Shown: positions 1-6,059, counted from the first letter of the stretch. The stretch is DNA of 6,059 bases from Candidatus Dadabacteria bacterium RIFCSPHIGHO2_12_FULL_53_21 (GCA_001775255.1 MFCJ01000019.1:1-6059); one strand, 5' to 3'. Numbers and translations are program-made. The notes: generated from the letters alone by a model not told the origin.

Positions 1-60
1 TCCCTTAAACTCTTTTTCCGAAAAAACATCACATATAGCGAATACCTGCCGACAGGTAAA

Positions 61-67
61 GAGGAGG
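61..67 (+). promoter_or_regulatory. Strong ribosome binding site of cysC
   Basis: GAGGAGG lies five bases before the ATG at 73. It decides the cysC start, because the cysC reading frame stays open leftwards to the window edge with no in-frame stop. The Shine-Dalgarno plus the usual APS kinase N-terminus beginning just after this ATG favour 73 over a longer protein. Confidence 0.8.
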
Positions 68-72
68 CTTTA

Positions 73-675
73 ATGCAGAGATTTGTTATCCCTCACAACC
101 ACGAGATAACGAAAGAGGACAGGCGGAAGCTGAACGGGCACGGCTCGGTGATACTATGGTTCACGGGTCTTCCGAGCGCGGGCAAATCCACGCTCGCGAA
201 CGAAGTCGAAAAGAGGCTCGTTACGTCGGGCGTCAGGACGTTCATCCTCGACGGGGACAACGTCAGAATGGGTCTTTGCAAGGACCTGGGGTTCTCGGAG
301 GCCGACAGGGCGGAGAACATAAGGCGCATAGGGGAGGTGTCAAAGCTTTTCATAAACGCCGGATGCATAGTGCTCTCGGCGTTCGTCAGCCCCTACAGGA
401 GGGACAGGGACGCGGTGAGAGCCCTCGTCGAGCCGGGCGAGTTCGTGGAGGTATACGTCCAGGCCCCCCTCGAGGTATGCGAGCAGCGCGACGTGAAGGG
501 GCTCTACAAGAAGGCGAGGGAGGGCGTGATAAAGGGGTTCACCGGGATAGACGACCCCTACGAGGCGCCGCTCAAGCCGGAGTTGATCATAGAGACCGAC
601 AAGATGACGCTCGGGCAGGGGACTGACCGGATCATCGACTATCTGAACAGTAAAAATGTCCTGAATTCGAAATAG
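73..675 (+). CDS. cysC: Adenylyl-sulfate kinase (APS kinase)
   Basis: This 200-residue protein phosphorylates adenosine 5'-phosphosulfate at the 3' position with ATP to give PAPS, the cytosolic donor for sulfate reduction and for sulfotransferases. Seen in the sequence: the family lead-in ITKEDRRKLNGH (12-23), the P-loop GLPSAGKS (32-39), the DGDNVR motif (60-65) followed by LGFSEADRAENIRR (72-85), the FVSPYRRDR segment (104-112) with Ser106 at the usual phosphoserine/active-site position, and FTGIDDPYEAP near residues 156-166. Length and motifs match stand-alone single-domain CysC; there is no fused ATP sulfurylase or CysN domain in the visible part. The ATG has GAGGAGG five bases upstream. 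A UDP-xylose-forming enzyme follows 63 bases later, so the PAPS may serve polysaccharide sulfation rather than assimilation, which is inference. Twelve of its sixteen arginine codons are AGG or AGA. The family call is very secure. Confidence 0.96.
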   Translation: MQRFVIPHNHEITKEDRRKLNGHGSVILWFTGLPSAGKSTLANEVEKRLVTSGVRTFILDGDNVRMGLCKDLGFSEADRAENIRRIGEVSKLFINAGCIVLSAFVSPYRRDRDAVRALVEPGEFVEVYVQAPLEVCEQRDVKGLYKKAREGVIKGFTGIDDPYEAPLKPELIIETDKMTLGQGTDRIIDYLNSKNVLNSK

Positions 676-697
676 CGTACATGCCCGGCTTTTCGTC

Positions 698-730
698 CGG
701 GAAGTAAAGGAATATCGGGAAGTAAAAGGA
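698..730 (+). repeat. Tandem imperfect repeat carrying two Shine-Dalgarno-like sites
   Basis: CGGGAAGTAAAGGA (698-711) is repeated as CGGGAAGTAAAAGGA (716-730), with an 18-base offset and one extra A in the second copy. The second copy's AAAAGGA (724-730) sits eight bases before the ATG at 739 and is the likely ribosome binding site of the UXS gene. The first copy is a near-duplicate 18 bases upstream. A small local duplication is the simplest explanation. Confidence 0.7.
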
Positions 731-738
731 TAAATAGA

Positions 739-1680
739 ATGAGGAAAAGAATCCTCGTTACCGGCGGGGCGGGGTTCATAGGCTCTCACCTTTCGGAAAG
801 GCTCCTCGGAGAGGGGAACGAGGTCGTATGCGTCGATAACTTCTTCACGGGGTCGAAGGAGAATATCGGTCATCTCCTGTCTAACCCGTATTTCGAGGTG
901 ATGAGACACGATATCTGCTTCCCGCTCTATCTCGAAGTAGACGAGATATACAACCTCGCGTGCCCCGCGTCCCCCATACACTACCAGTTCGACCCTGTGC
1001 AGACGACGAAGGTGAACGTCTCGGGCTCGATCAACATGCTCGGTCTCGCGAAGAGGCTCGGGATAAAGATATTCCAGGCGTCGACTAGCGAGGTCTACGG
1101 AGACCCCGCGGAGCACCCGCAGAGGGAGAGCTATTGGGGCAACGTCAACCCGATAGGCCCCCGCGCCTGCTACGACGAGGGGAAGAGGTGCGCGGAGACC
1201 CTCTTTTTCGATTACTTCCGCCAGCACGGGATTCAAATAAAAGTCCTCAGGATATTCAACACGTACGGACCCAGGATGCTTCCCAACGACGGCAGGGTCG
1301 TGAGCAACTTCATAATACAGGCCATCAATGGGGAGGATATAACCGTCTACGGGGACGGCTCTCACACGAGGTCCTTCTGCTACGTGGACGATACCGTGGA
1401 AGCCATGATACGGATGATGGGGAGCCCGGACGGGTTCACGGGTCCCGTGAACGCCGGGAACCCTGAAGAGGTAACCATACTCAGCCTGGCCCGGAAGATT
1501 ATAGGGATCGCGGGCTCGCGGTCGAAGGTCGTATTCAGCCAACTGCCGGAGGACGACCCCAGGAGAAGAAAGCCCGACATATCGCTTGCCCGGAAGGCCC
1601 TCGGCTGGAACCCCGGGATGAAGCTCGACGCGGGGCTCGAAAGGACGATCGCATATTTCAGGTCGCGCCTCGCCCCCTGA
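739..1680 (+). CDS. uxs: UDP-glucuronate decarboxylase (UDP-xylose synthase), SDR family
   Basis: This 313-residue extended short-chain dehydrogenase/reductase converts UDP-glucuronate to UDP-xylose and CO2, using tightly bound NAD in an oxidation, decarboxylation and re-reduction cycle in the cytosol. Seen: the Rossmann motif GGAGFIG (9-15), Asp33 after the second strand as expected for NAD, the UXS hallmark ACPASPIHYQ (74-83), TSEVYGDP (116-123) with Glu118, the catalytic Tyr145-x3-Lys149 in GPRACYDEGKR, NTYGPRM (174-180), PNDGRVVSNF (182-191), and TRSFCYVDD (210-218) with Arg211. These separate it from dTDP-glucose dehydratases and UDP-glucose epimerases. The length is normal for bacterial UXS. 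The ATG at 739 has AAAAGGA eight bases upstream. It probably shares a transcript with cysC, and the pair suggests surface-glycan synthesis. Substrate identity is inferred from motifs, with high confidence. Confidence 0.93.
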   Translation: MRKRILVTGGAGFIGSHLSERLLGEGNEVVCVDNFFTGSKENIGHLLSNPYFEVMRHDICFPLYLEVDEIYNLACPASPIHYQFDPVQTTKVNVSGSINMLGLAKRLGIKIFQASTSEVYGDPAEHPQRESYWGNVNPIGPRACYDEGKRCAETLFFDYFRQHGIQIKVLRIFNTYGPRMLPNDGRVVSNFIIQAINGEDITVYGDGSHTRSFCYVDDTVEAMIRMMGSPDGFTGPVNAGNPEEVTILSLARKIIGIAGSRSKVVFSQLPEDDPRRRKPDISLARKALGWNPGMKLDAGLERTIAYFRSRLAP

Positions 1681-1710
1681 CCGGGACATAGCGTACAGAC
1701 AAAAATAGTC

Positions 1711-1740
1711 TTGACTTCTTGTAAGCGGTTGTATTATGAT
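1711..1740 (+). promoter_or_regulatory. Sigma-70 type promoter for proA and probably the downstream genes
   Basis: A -35 element TTGACT (1711-1716) and a -10 element TATGAT (1735-1740) are separated by 18 bases, each one base from consensus. The stretch is AT-richer than its surroundings and lies in the only sizeable gap of the window. Transcription would start near 1747, leaving a leader of about 29 bases before the proA ATG. A small inverted repeat AGTC-TT-GACT (1707-1716) overlaps the -35 and a perfect palindrome TCCTAGGA (1752-1759) lies just after the expected start. Either could be an operator, but this is unsupported beyond symmetry. Confidence 0.65.
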
Positions 1741-1775
1741 TTAAATACCGATCCTAGGACTGTTGATTTATCTAA

Positions 1776-3068
1776 ATGTCTGATATCAAAGCGAAAAACA
1801 AGCTCAAGCACACCCCATTATCGAAGCTCGCGGCGGAGACAGCCGAACGGGCCAGGAAGGCCTCCCTGATCCTTGCCAAGGCCGCCTCCGGCCCCAAGAA
1901 CGATGCGCTTCTCCGTATGGCCGGCGGTATAGTGGACCGGGCGGACTACATAATCGGAGAGAATAAGAAGGACGTGGACGAGGCGCGGGCGAAGGGGCTC
2001 TCGGCCGCCATGATAGACCGCCTGAAGCTAACCGCGGACCGTCTGGCCAGGATAGCGGACGGACTCAGGCAGGTTTCCGCACAGGAAGACCCGGTCGGGG
2101 AGATAGTCCATATGTGGAAGCGCCCTAACGGACTCCTCGTCGGGAAGATGAGGATACCGCTCGGCGTGATCGGAATAATCTACGAATCGAGGCCCAACGT
2201 AACGGCCGACGCCGCCGGTCTCTGCGTCAAATCGGGGAACGCGGTCATACTCCGCGGGGGCTCCGAGACTATAAGGTCGAACATCGCGATGGGAGAGGTG
2301 CTGAGGGAATCCTTGAAGGGAGCCGGGCTGCCGGAGGACGCGGTGCAGGTGATCCCGGTCACGGACAGGGGGGCCGTCCTCGAGATGCTGAAGCTCGAGG
2401 AGTACATCGACCTCGTAATTCCGAGGGGAGGGGAGGGGCTTATCAGGTTCGTAGCCGAGAACTCGAGGATACCGGTGCTCAAGCACTACAAGGGTGTATG
2501 CCACATATTCGTCGACGAGACCGCCCAACCGGGGATGGCCGAGAGCGTATGCTTGAACGCCAAGGTGCAGAGACCGGGGGTTTGCAACGCCATGGAGACC
2601 ATGCTCGTCCACGAAAAGATAGCGAAGAAATTCCTGCCGGTGGTCGCAAAGAGGTTCGAAGACGAAGGGGTCGAGCTCAGGGGCTGCGAGCGGACGAGGA
2701 AGATACTCCCCGGGATAAAGAAGGCCGGGGAATCCGACTGGCACGAGGAATACCTCGACCTCATATTGAGCGTGAAGGTCGTGAAGGGTATCGACGAGGC
2801 CGTCGCTCACATCGAGAAATACGGCTCGATGCACACGGAATCCATAATCACTGAAAATTACACGAATTCAAAAAAGTTTGTAAACGGCGTAAATTCATCG
2901 ACCGTCATGGTAAACGCATCCACGCGTTTCAGCGACGGCTATGAGCTCGGGCTCGGCGCCGAGATAGGCGTCAGCACGTCCAAGCTCCATGCGTTCGGAC
3001 CTATGGGTGCGCTCGAGCTGACGACGACGAAGTTCGTCGTTTTCGGAGAAGGGCAGATTAGAGAGTAG
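1776..3068 (+). CDS. proA: Glutamate-5-semialdehyde dehydrogenase (gamma-glutamyl phosphate reductase)
   Basis: This 430-residue enzyme reduces gamma-glutamyl phosphate with NADPH to glutamate-5-semialdehyde, the second step of proline synthesis from glutamate. It belongs to the aldehyde dehydrogenase superfamily. Seen: the cofactor-domain block RIPLGVIGIIYESRPNVTAD (126-145), SGNAVILRGGSE (153-164), IPRGGEGLIRFV (215-226), VQRPGVCNAMET (264-275) with catalytic Cys270, and the ProA signature at 336-357 (Val336, Ala342, His345-Ile346, Tyr349-Gly350-Ser351, His353-Thr354-Glu355, Ile357), which fits the family pattern as I recall it at every position. It is roughly 13 residues longer than E. coli ProA, mostly as a lysine-rich N-terminus. 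The start is fixed at 1776 because in-frame stops TGA (1764) and TAA (1773) directly precede it and the next Met is residue 48. No clear Shine-Dalgarno sits at normal distance. Its partner proB is not in the window; a sigma factor gene follows after 28 bases. Confidence 0.97.
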   Translation: MSDIKAKNKLKHTPLSKLAAETAERARKASLILAKAASGPKNDALLRMAGGIVDRADYIIGENKKDVDEARAKGLSAAMIDRLKLTADRLARIADGLRQVSAQEDPVGEIVHMWKRPNGLLVGKMRIPLGVIGIIYESRPNVTADAAGLCVKSGNAVILRGGSETIRSNIAMGEVLRESLKGAGLPEDAVQVIPVTDRGAVLEMLKLEEYIDLVIPRGGEGLIRFVAENSRIPVLKHYKGVCHIFVDETAQPGMAESVCLNAKVQRPGVCNAMETMLVHEKIAKKFLPVVAKRFEDEGVELRGCERTRKILPGIKKAGESDWHEEYLDLILSVKVVKGIDEAVAHIEKYGSMHTESIITENYTNSKKFVNGVNSSTVMVNASTRFSDGYELGLGAEIGVSTSKLHAFGPMGALELTTTKFVVFGEGQIRE

Positions 3069-3081
3069 TGCCATCTAAATT

Positions 3082-3089
3082 AGAGGAGG
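3082..3089 (+). promoter_or_regulatory. Ribosome binding site that selects a GTG start for the sigma factor
   Basis: AGAGGAGG ends seven bases before the GTG at 3097, a normal spacing. An ATG at 3090 abuts this site with no spacer and opens a different frame that stops after 43 codons (TAA at 3219), so it is a poor start. An in-frame TAA at 3076 rules out an extension of the sigma factor much further upstream. Confidence 0.75.
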
Positions 3090-3096
3090 ATGGAAA

Positions 3097-4437
3097 GTGA
3101 GAAAAGCCAGACTGAAAAGCAAAACCCTTCCTGTGTCCGAACGAAAGTCTTCGAGAAGCGGACCCATTTCCAAGAAGAAAGAAAAGAAGAAAGAGAATTT
3201 CACAGGCTCCGACTACGATAATTTCAGGGACGAGATAGAGACCGTCCAGGAGGAAGAGTTCCTGATTGAAATCGACGAGAAGGTACTGGTCGAGCTCTCG
3301 GATGCCGAGATCGAAATGAAGGAAGAGGACCCGGAGGACGAATCGTCCGAGGAAAGCGGCAAGCAGTTCACCCCTGACGAGGAATTCAGGCTCTTACAAG
3401 TATATTTTAAAGAGATGGGGATGGAGCCTCTTCTTACGCCGAAAGAGGAGATAGAGGTATCGGCCAAGATCAAGAGGTGCGAGGCCCGGGCGGCCGAGAT
3501 GAGGAACCTCCTCGAAAGCGTATTTCAAAAACGTCTGGGAAAAGCGCTCGAAGGCACTATATCAGAAGTCGAAGGGCTCAAGCGGAGCCAGATCGCAAGG
3601 CACCTGAAGAGCACGAAAAGGCTGAAATCGGCGCTCAGAAAGTTAGACGGAGAGGCCGCGAAGAAAAGCATCAGGAGATCGACCCTCCTGTCGAAGGTCT
3701 ACCTCATGCGCGCGAGACGGTTCAAGGAGCGTTTCATCAAGGCCAACCTGAGGCTCGTAGTCAGTATCGCGAAAAGGTATATGAGCAGGGGCCTCCCCCT
3801 TCCCGACCTCATTCAGGAAGGGAACGTCGGCCTCATGAGGGCGGTCGAGAGGTTCGACCACACGAAGGGCTATAAGTTCTCGACATACGCGTCCTGGTGG
3901 ATACACCAGGCCATATCCCGCTCGCTCCTCGACCAGACGAGGACCATAAGGGTCCCCGTGTACGTCCTCGAGCAGGCGACGAAGGTCCACAGGATAAGCT
4001 CCGCAATGAACAAGGAGATGGGAAGGAAGCCGCTCCCCGAAGAGATTTCGAGGAAGACCGGAATATCGGTGGAAGGGGTAAAGAGGGTGCTCGAGGCGAC
4101 GAAGGAAGTCGTGCAGCTCGATTCCCCCGTGCTCGACGGCGAGAAGACGACGCTCCTCGATTTCATACAGGACGACGTTTCAGGCTCCCCCGACTACGCA
4201 GTCGCAAAAGCAACTCTTACGTCCAAGATAAAAGACGCCCTCTCCACGCTCACCCCCCGCGAGGAGCAGATACTGAAGATGAGGTTCGGCATCGGGTTCG
4301 AGACCACGTTCACCCTCGACGAGATAGGGAAGCACTTCAAGCTTACGAGGGAGCGCATCAGGCAGATAGAAAAGAGGGCCCTCGAGAAGCTCGAGGATTC
4401 GGACGTGGGGGCCATACTTAAAAGCTTCATCGAGTAG
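3097..4437 (+). CDS. RNA polymerase sigma-70 family sigma factor (RpoD/RpoS-like, group 1 or 2)
   Basis: This 446-residue protein directs RNA polymerase to promoters. In order: a basic tail (residues 1-33, 14 Lys/Arg), a very acidic stretch (45-86, half Asp/Glu), region 1.2 (about 93-130, with FRLLQVYFKEMG), a charged insertion rich in Lys, Arg and Glu (about 131-213), region 2 (about 214-290, with ANLRLVVSIAKRYMSRG, DLIQEGNVGLM and GYKFSTYASWWI), region 3 (about 290-340), the 3.2 linker (LDSPV...LLDFIQDD, 341-360), region 4.1 (TPREEQILKMRFGIG, 386-400) and the region 4.2 helix-turn-helix (TLDEIGKHFKLTRERIRQIE, 406-425). The -35-reading helix TRERIRQIE matches primary sigma factors. At positions that read the -10 in E. 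coli sigma-70, Gln437 is kept (Gln271), but Arg436, Thr440 and His455 become His270, Ser274 and Tyr289. It starts with GTG after AGAGGAGG. It lies between proA and recN, not beside dnaG, which mildly favours an alternative (group 2) factor. Family is certain; subgroup is not. Confidence 0.92.
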   Translation: MRKARLKSKTLPVSERKSSRSGPISKKKEKKKENFTGSDYDNFRDEIETVQEEEFLIEIDEKVLVELSDAEIEMKEEDPEDESSEESGKQFTPDEEFRLLQVYFKEMGMEPLLTPKEEIEVSAKIKRCEARAAEMRNLLESVFQKRLGKALEGTISEVEGLKRSQIARHLKSTKRLKSALRKLDGEAAKKSIRRSTLLSKVYLMRARRFKERFIKANLRLVVSIAKRYMSRGLPLPDLIQEGNVGLMRAVERFDHTKGYKFSTYASWWIHQAISRSLLDQTRTIRVPVYVLEQATKVHRISSAMNKEMGRKPLPEEISRKTGISVEGVKRVLEATKEVVQLDSPVLDGEKTTLLDFIQDDVSGSPDYAVAKATLTSKIKDALSTLTPREEQILKMRFGIGFETTFTLDEIGKHFKLTRERIRQIEKRALEKLEDSDVGAILKSFIE

Positions 4438-4441
4438 AGCG

Positions 4442-6059
4442 ATGCTCCTCGGACTCAACCTGAGAAATTTTACAGTCATTGACGAAATCTCCGTCTCCTT
4501 CGGACCCGGTCTCAACATAATCACCGGGGAAACGGGGGCGGGGAAATCCGTTATAGTCGACGCAATCAACGTCATACTGGGGGACGCTGTTTCCTCCGAA
4601 TACATAAAGACGGGCAGGGAGGAGTCACACCTCGAAGCCCTGTTCGATATATCCGGCAGCGCCCCGCTCAGGGAAAGGCTCGAATCCCTCGGATTCAGTG
4701 TGACGGGCGGCGAGCTCCTCATAAAGCGCATCATATACAGGAAGGGAAGGAGCAGGGCCTTCATCAACGGGGGCATAGCGACTATCCCCATACTCGGGCA
4801 GGCTTCGGAAGGGATAATAGACATATTCAGCCAGCACGAGCACCAGAGCCTGTTGAAATCCGATAACCATATCAGGGTGCTCGACGAATTCGGGGGGCAT
4901 GGGGAGCTCGTATCCGGGCAAAGGGGGCTGTACGGCCGTTACAGGGAAGTGAGTAGGGAGATCGAAAAGCTCACCGCCGCACAGAAGGGCCTCTACGACA
5001 AAGAGGACTTTCTTAAATTCCAGTCGGCCGAGATAGACGACGCGCTCCTCAGTGAAGGCGAGGACGCGGAGCTTGAAGACGAAAAGAAACGGCTCCTCAA
5101 CAGCGAGCGGCTTCACCTGGCCGCGCGCGGGGCCTACGAAACGCTCTACGAAAACGAGCCGTCGCTCCTGGGGTCGCTCAGCAGGCTCTCGTCCGATATA
5201 AAGGACGCGGCCAGGATAGACCCGGCGCTCAGGCAGGCCGGGGAATCGCTCGAGAACGCGGCCCTTCAGCTGAAGGACTCGGCCTTCTCCCTGAGAGACT
5301 ACGCATCCGGCTTGGGCTCGGACAGCGGCAGGCTCGAAGTCGTCGAGAGCAGGCTCCAGGAAATAAAGGACTTGAAAAGGAAATACGGGGATTCAATCGG
5401 CAAGATACTCGTGAAGAGGGAGGAGATAGGGAAGGAGCTCCGGAACATCGCGGGCTTCGAGGGGGAGCTCGAGAGGCTCGGGCGGGAGCTTGAGAAGATA
5501 GAGACAGAGATGCGGTCCGGGGCCGATAAGCTGTCCGTGAAAAGGAAGGAATCCGCCTTACGGCTGGCGAAGTCTTTGGAGAGGGAACTCAGGGAAGTCG
5601 GCATTAAGGGCGCACGGTTCGAGGCGGTTATTGGGGAAAAGGATATATCGGCCGACGGAATAGACGACGTATCGTTCCTATTCTCGGCAAACCCGGACGA
5701 ATCGCCCAAATCTCTCGCGAGGGTAGCTTCGGGCGGGGAGCTCTCACGCATAATGCTGGTGCTTAAGGAGCTCATCTCGAAAGAGGACGGCGGCTCGGTG
5801 ATAATATTCGACGAGGCCGATTCCGGCATCGGGGGCGCGGTGGCCGAGACCGTGGGCAAGAAAATAAAGAACCTCTCCCGCACGTGTCAGGTGATATGCA
5901 TCACCCATCTGCCTCAGGTGGCGAAGTTCGCCGATACGCACCTCCTCGTAACCAAGACGCTCGAGGACAAGAAGACGCAGGTTCGTATACGGAGCCTCGG
6001 GCGGGACGAAAGAATAAGCGAGCTCGCCCGCATGATCGGCGGGATTAACATTACCGAAA
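4442..6059 (+). CDS. recN: DNA repair protein RecN, 3' end cut by the window edge
   Basis: An SMC-like ATPase that acts at DNA double-strand breaks and in recombination repair. The frame is open from the ATG at 4442 to the window edge, giving 539 residues without a stop; full RecN proteins are about 550-570, so only a short C-terminal tail is missing. Seen: the typical N-terminus MLLGLNLRNFTVIDEISVSF, Walker A GETGAGKS (29-36), the Q-loop segment FSQHEHQSLL (129-138), a long charged helical region likely to form the coiled-coil arms (about 155-390), FLFSANPDESPKSLARVASG (about 412-431), the ABC signature SGGELSR (430-436), Walker B VIIFDEAD (453-460) and the switch ITHLPQVA (487-494). The ATP site looks intact. 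The start is four bases after the sigma factor stop, with only a weak Shine-Dalgarno, so translation is probably coupled to the upstream gene. No SOS (LexA-type) operator is seen next to it; control would come from an upstream promoter. Confidence 0.95.
   Translation, partial: MLLGLNLRNFTVIDEISVSFGPGLNIITGETGAGKSVIVDAINVILGDAVSSEYIKTGREESHLEALFDISGSAPLRERLESLGFSVTGGELLIKRIIYRKGRSRAFINGGIATIPILGQASEGIIDIFSQHEHQSLLKSDNHIRVLDEFGGHGELVSGQRGLYGRYREVSREIEKLTAAQKGLYDKEDFLKFQSAEIDDALLSEGEDAELEDEKKRLLNSERLHLAARGAYETLYENEPSLLGSLSRLSSDIKDAARIDPALRQAGESLENAALQLKDSAFSLRDYASGLGSDSGRLEVVESRLQEIKDLKRKYGDSIGKILVKREEIGKELRNIAGFEGELERLGRELEKIETEMRSGADKLSVKRKESALRLAKSLERELREVGIKGARFEAVIGEKDISADGIDDVSFLFSANPDESPKSLARVASGGELSRIMLVLKELISKEDGGSVIIFDEADSGIGGAVAETVGKKIKNLSRTCQVICITHLPQVAKFADTHLLVTKTLEDKKTQVRIRSLGRDERISELARMIGGINITE

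Noticed and set aside
684..701. CCCGG-N8-CCGGG hairpin after cysC as a terminator
   Set aside because: The stem has only five pairs and an A/G-rich stretch, not a T run, follows it. The next gene appears co-transcribed.
340..1689. 449-codon open frame on the minus strand across cysC and UXS
   Set aside because: It lies antisense to two unmistakable enzymes and spans their spacer; its protein shows no family motif. Long antisense frames are expected in GC-rich genes with this codon bias.
1697..1711. AGAC-N7-GTCT inverted repeat as a terminator after UXS
   Set aside because: A four-pair stem is too weak, and it overlaps the promoter. No convincing terminator is seen after UXS.
2028..2834. 268-codon open frame on the minus strand inside proA
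   Set aside because: It is fully antisense to conserved ProA sequence, with no ribosome binding site or recognisable domain.
3172..3197. 26-base all-purine tract in the sigma gene as a programmed frameshift site
   Set aside because: It has no run longer than four A and no slippery heptamer with a downstream structure; it simply encodes the Lys/Glu-rich tail and the frame continues correctly.
3090..3221. 43-codon ATG frame starting seven bases before the sigma factor GTG
   Set aside because: Its ATG touches the Shine-Dalgarno with no spacing, it overlaps the sigma gene out of frame, and its product is low-complexity and unrecognised.
4400..4441. LexA/SOS operator directly before recN
   Set aside because: I looked for CTGT-N8-ACAG and GAAC-N4-GTTC type sites and saw none; the region is the coding end of the sigma gene.

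Overview
This 6,059-base window is bacterial chromosomal DNA, gene-dense, with every gene on the + strand. Four complete genes and one gene cut by the right edge fill it: an APS kinase (cysC), a UDP-glucuronate decarboxylase (UXS), glutamate-5-semialdehyde dehydrogenase (proA), a sigma-70 family sigma factor, and the DNA-repair ATPase recN (539 codons visible, stop not reached). The DNA is GC-rich by eye but strongly favours AGG/AGA for arginine, ATA for isoleucine and CTC for leucine. That points to a bacterium outside the Enterobacteria, possibly of a deltaproteobacterial, Dadabacteria-like or other little-cultured lineage. This placement is a low-confidence inference.

Left block (1-1680). 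The first 72 bases hold a strong Shine-Dalgarno for cysC and perhaps the tail of an upstream gene whose TAA would overlap the cysC ATG. cysC and UXS are 63 bases apart and probably co-transcribed. CysC makes PAPS, the sulfate donor, and UXS makes UDP-xylose. Side by side they suggest the end of a surface-polysaccharide cluster that makes xylose-containing and possibly sulfated glycans. No sulfotransferase or glycosyltransferase is visible to confirm this.

Middle (1681-1775). A 95-base gap carries a good sigma-70 type promoter (TTGACT, 18-base spacer, TATGAT) and a short leader. It appears to start a new transcription unit.

Right block (1776-6059). proA, the sigma factor and recN follow with gaps of 28 and 4 bases, which suggests one operon. 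ProA and RecN look catalytically intact. The sigma factor has standard regions 1.2, 2, 3 and 4, but also a basic-then-acidic N-terminal tail, a charged insertion between regions 1.2 and 2.1, and several changes at positions that contact the -10 element in E. coli sigma-70. Its role (primary or alternative) cannot be settled from this window.

I found no RNA genes, mobile elements, CRISPR arrays or convincing terminators. The genes are of well-known families. The unusual points are the proA-sigma-recN arrangement, the sigma factor architecture and small intergenic features.
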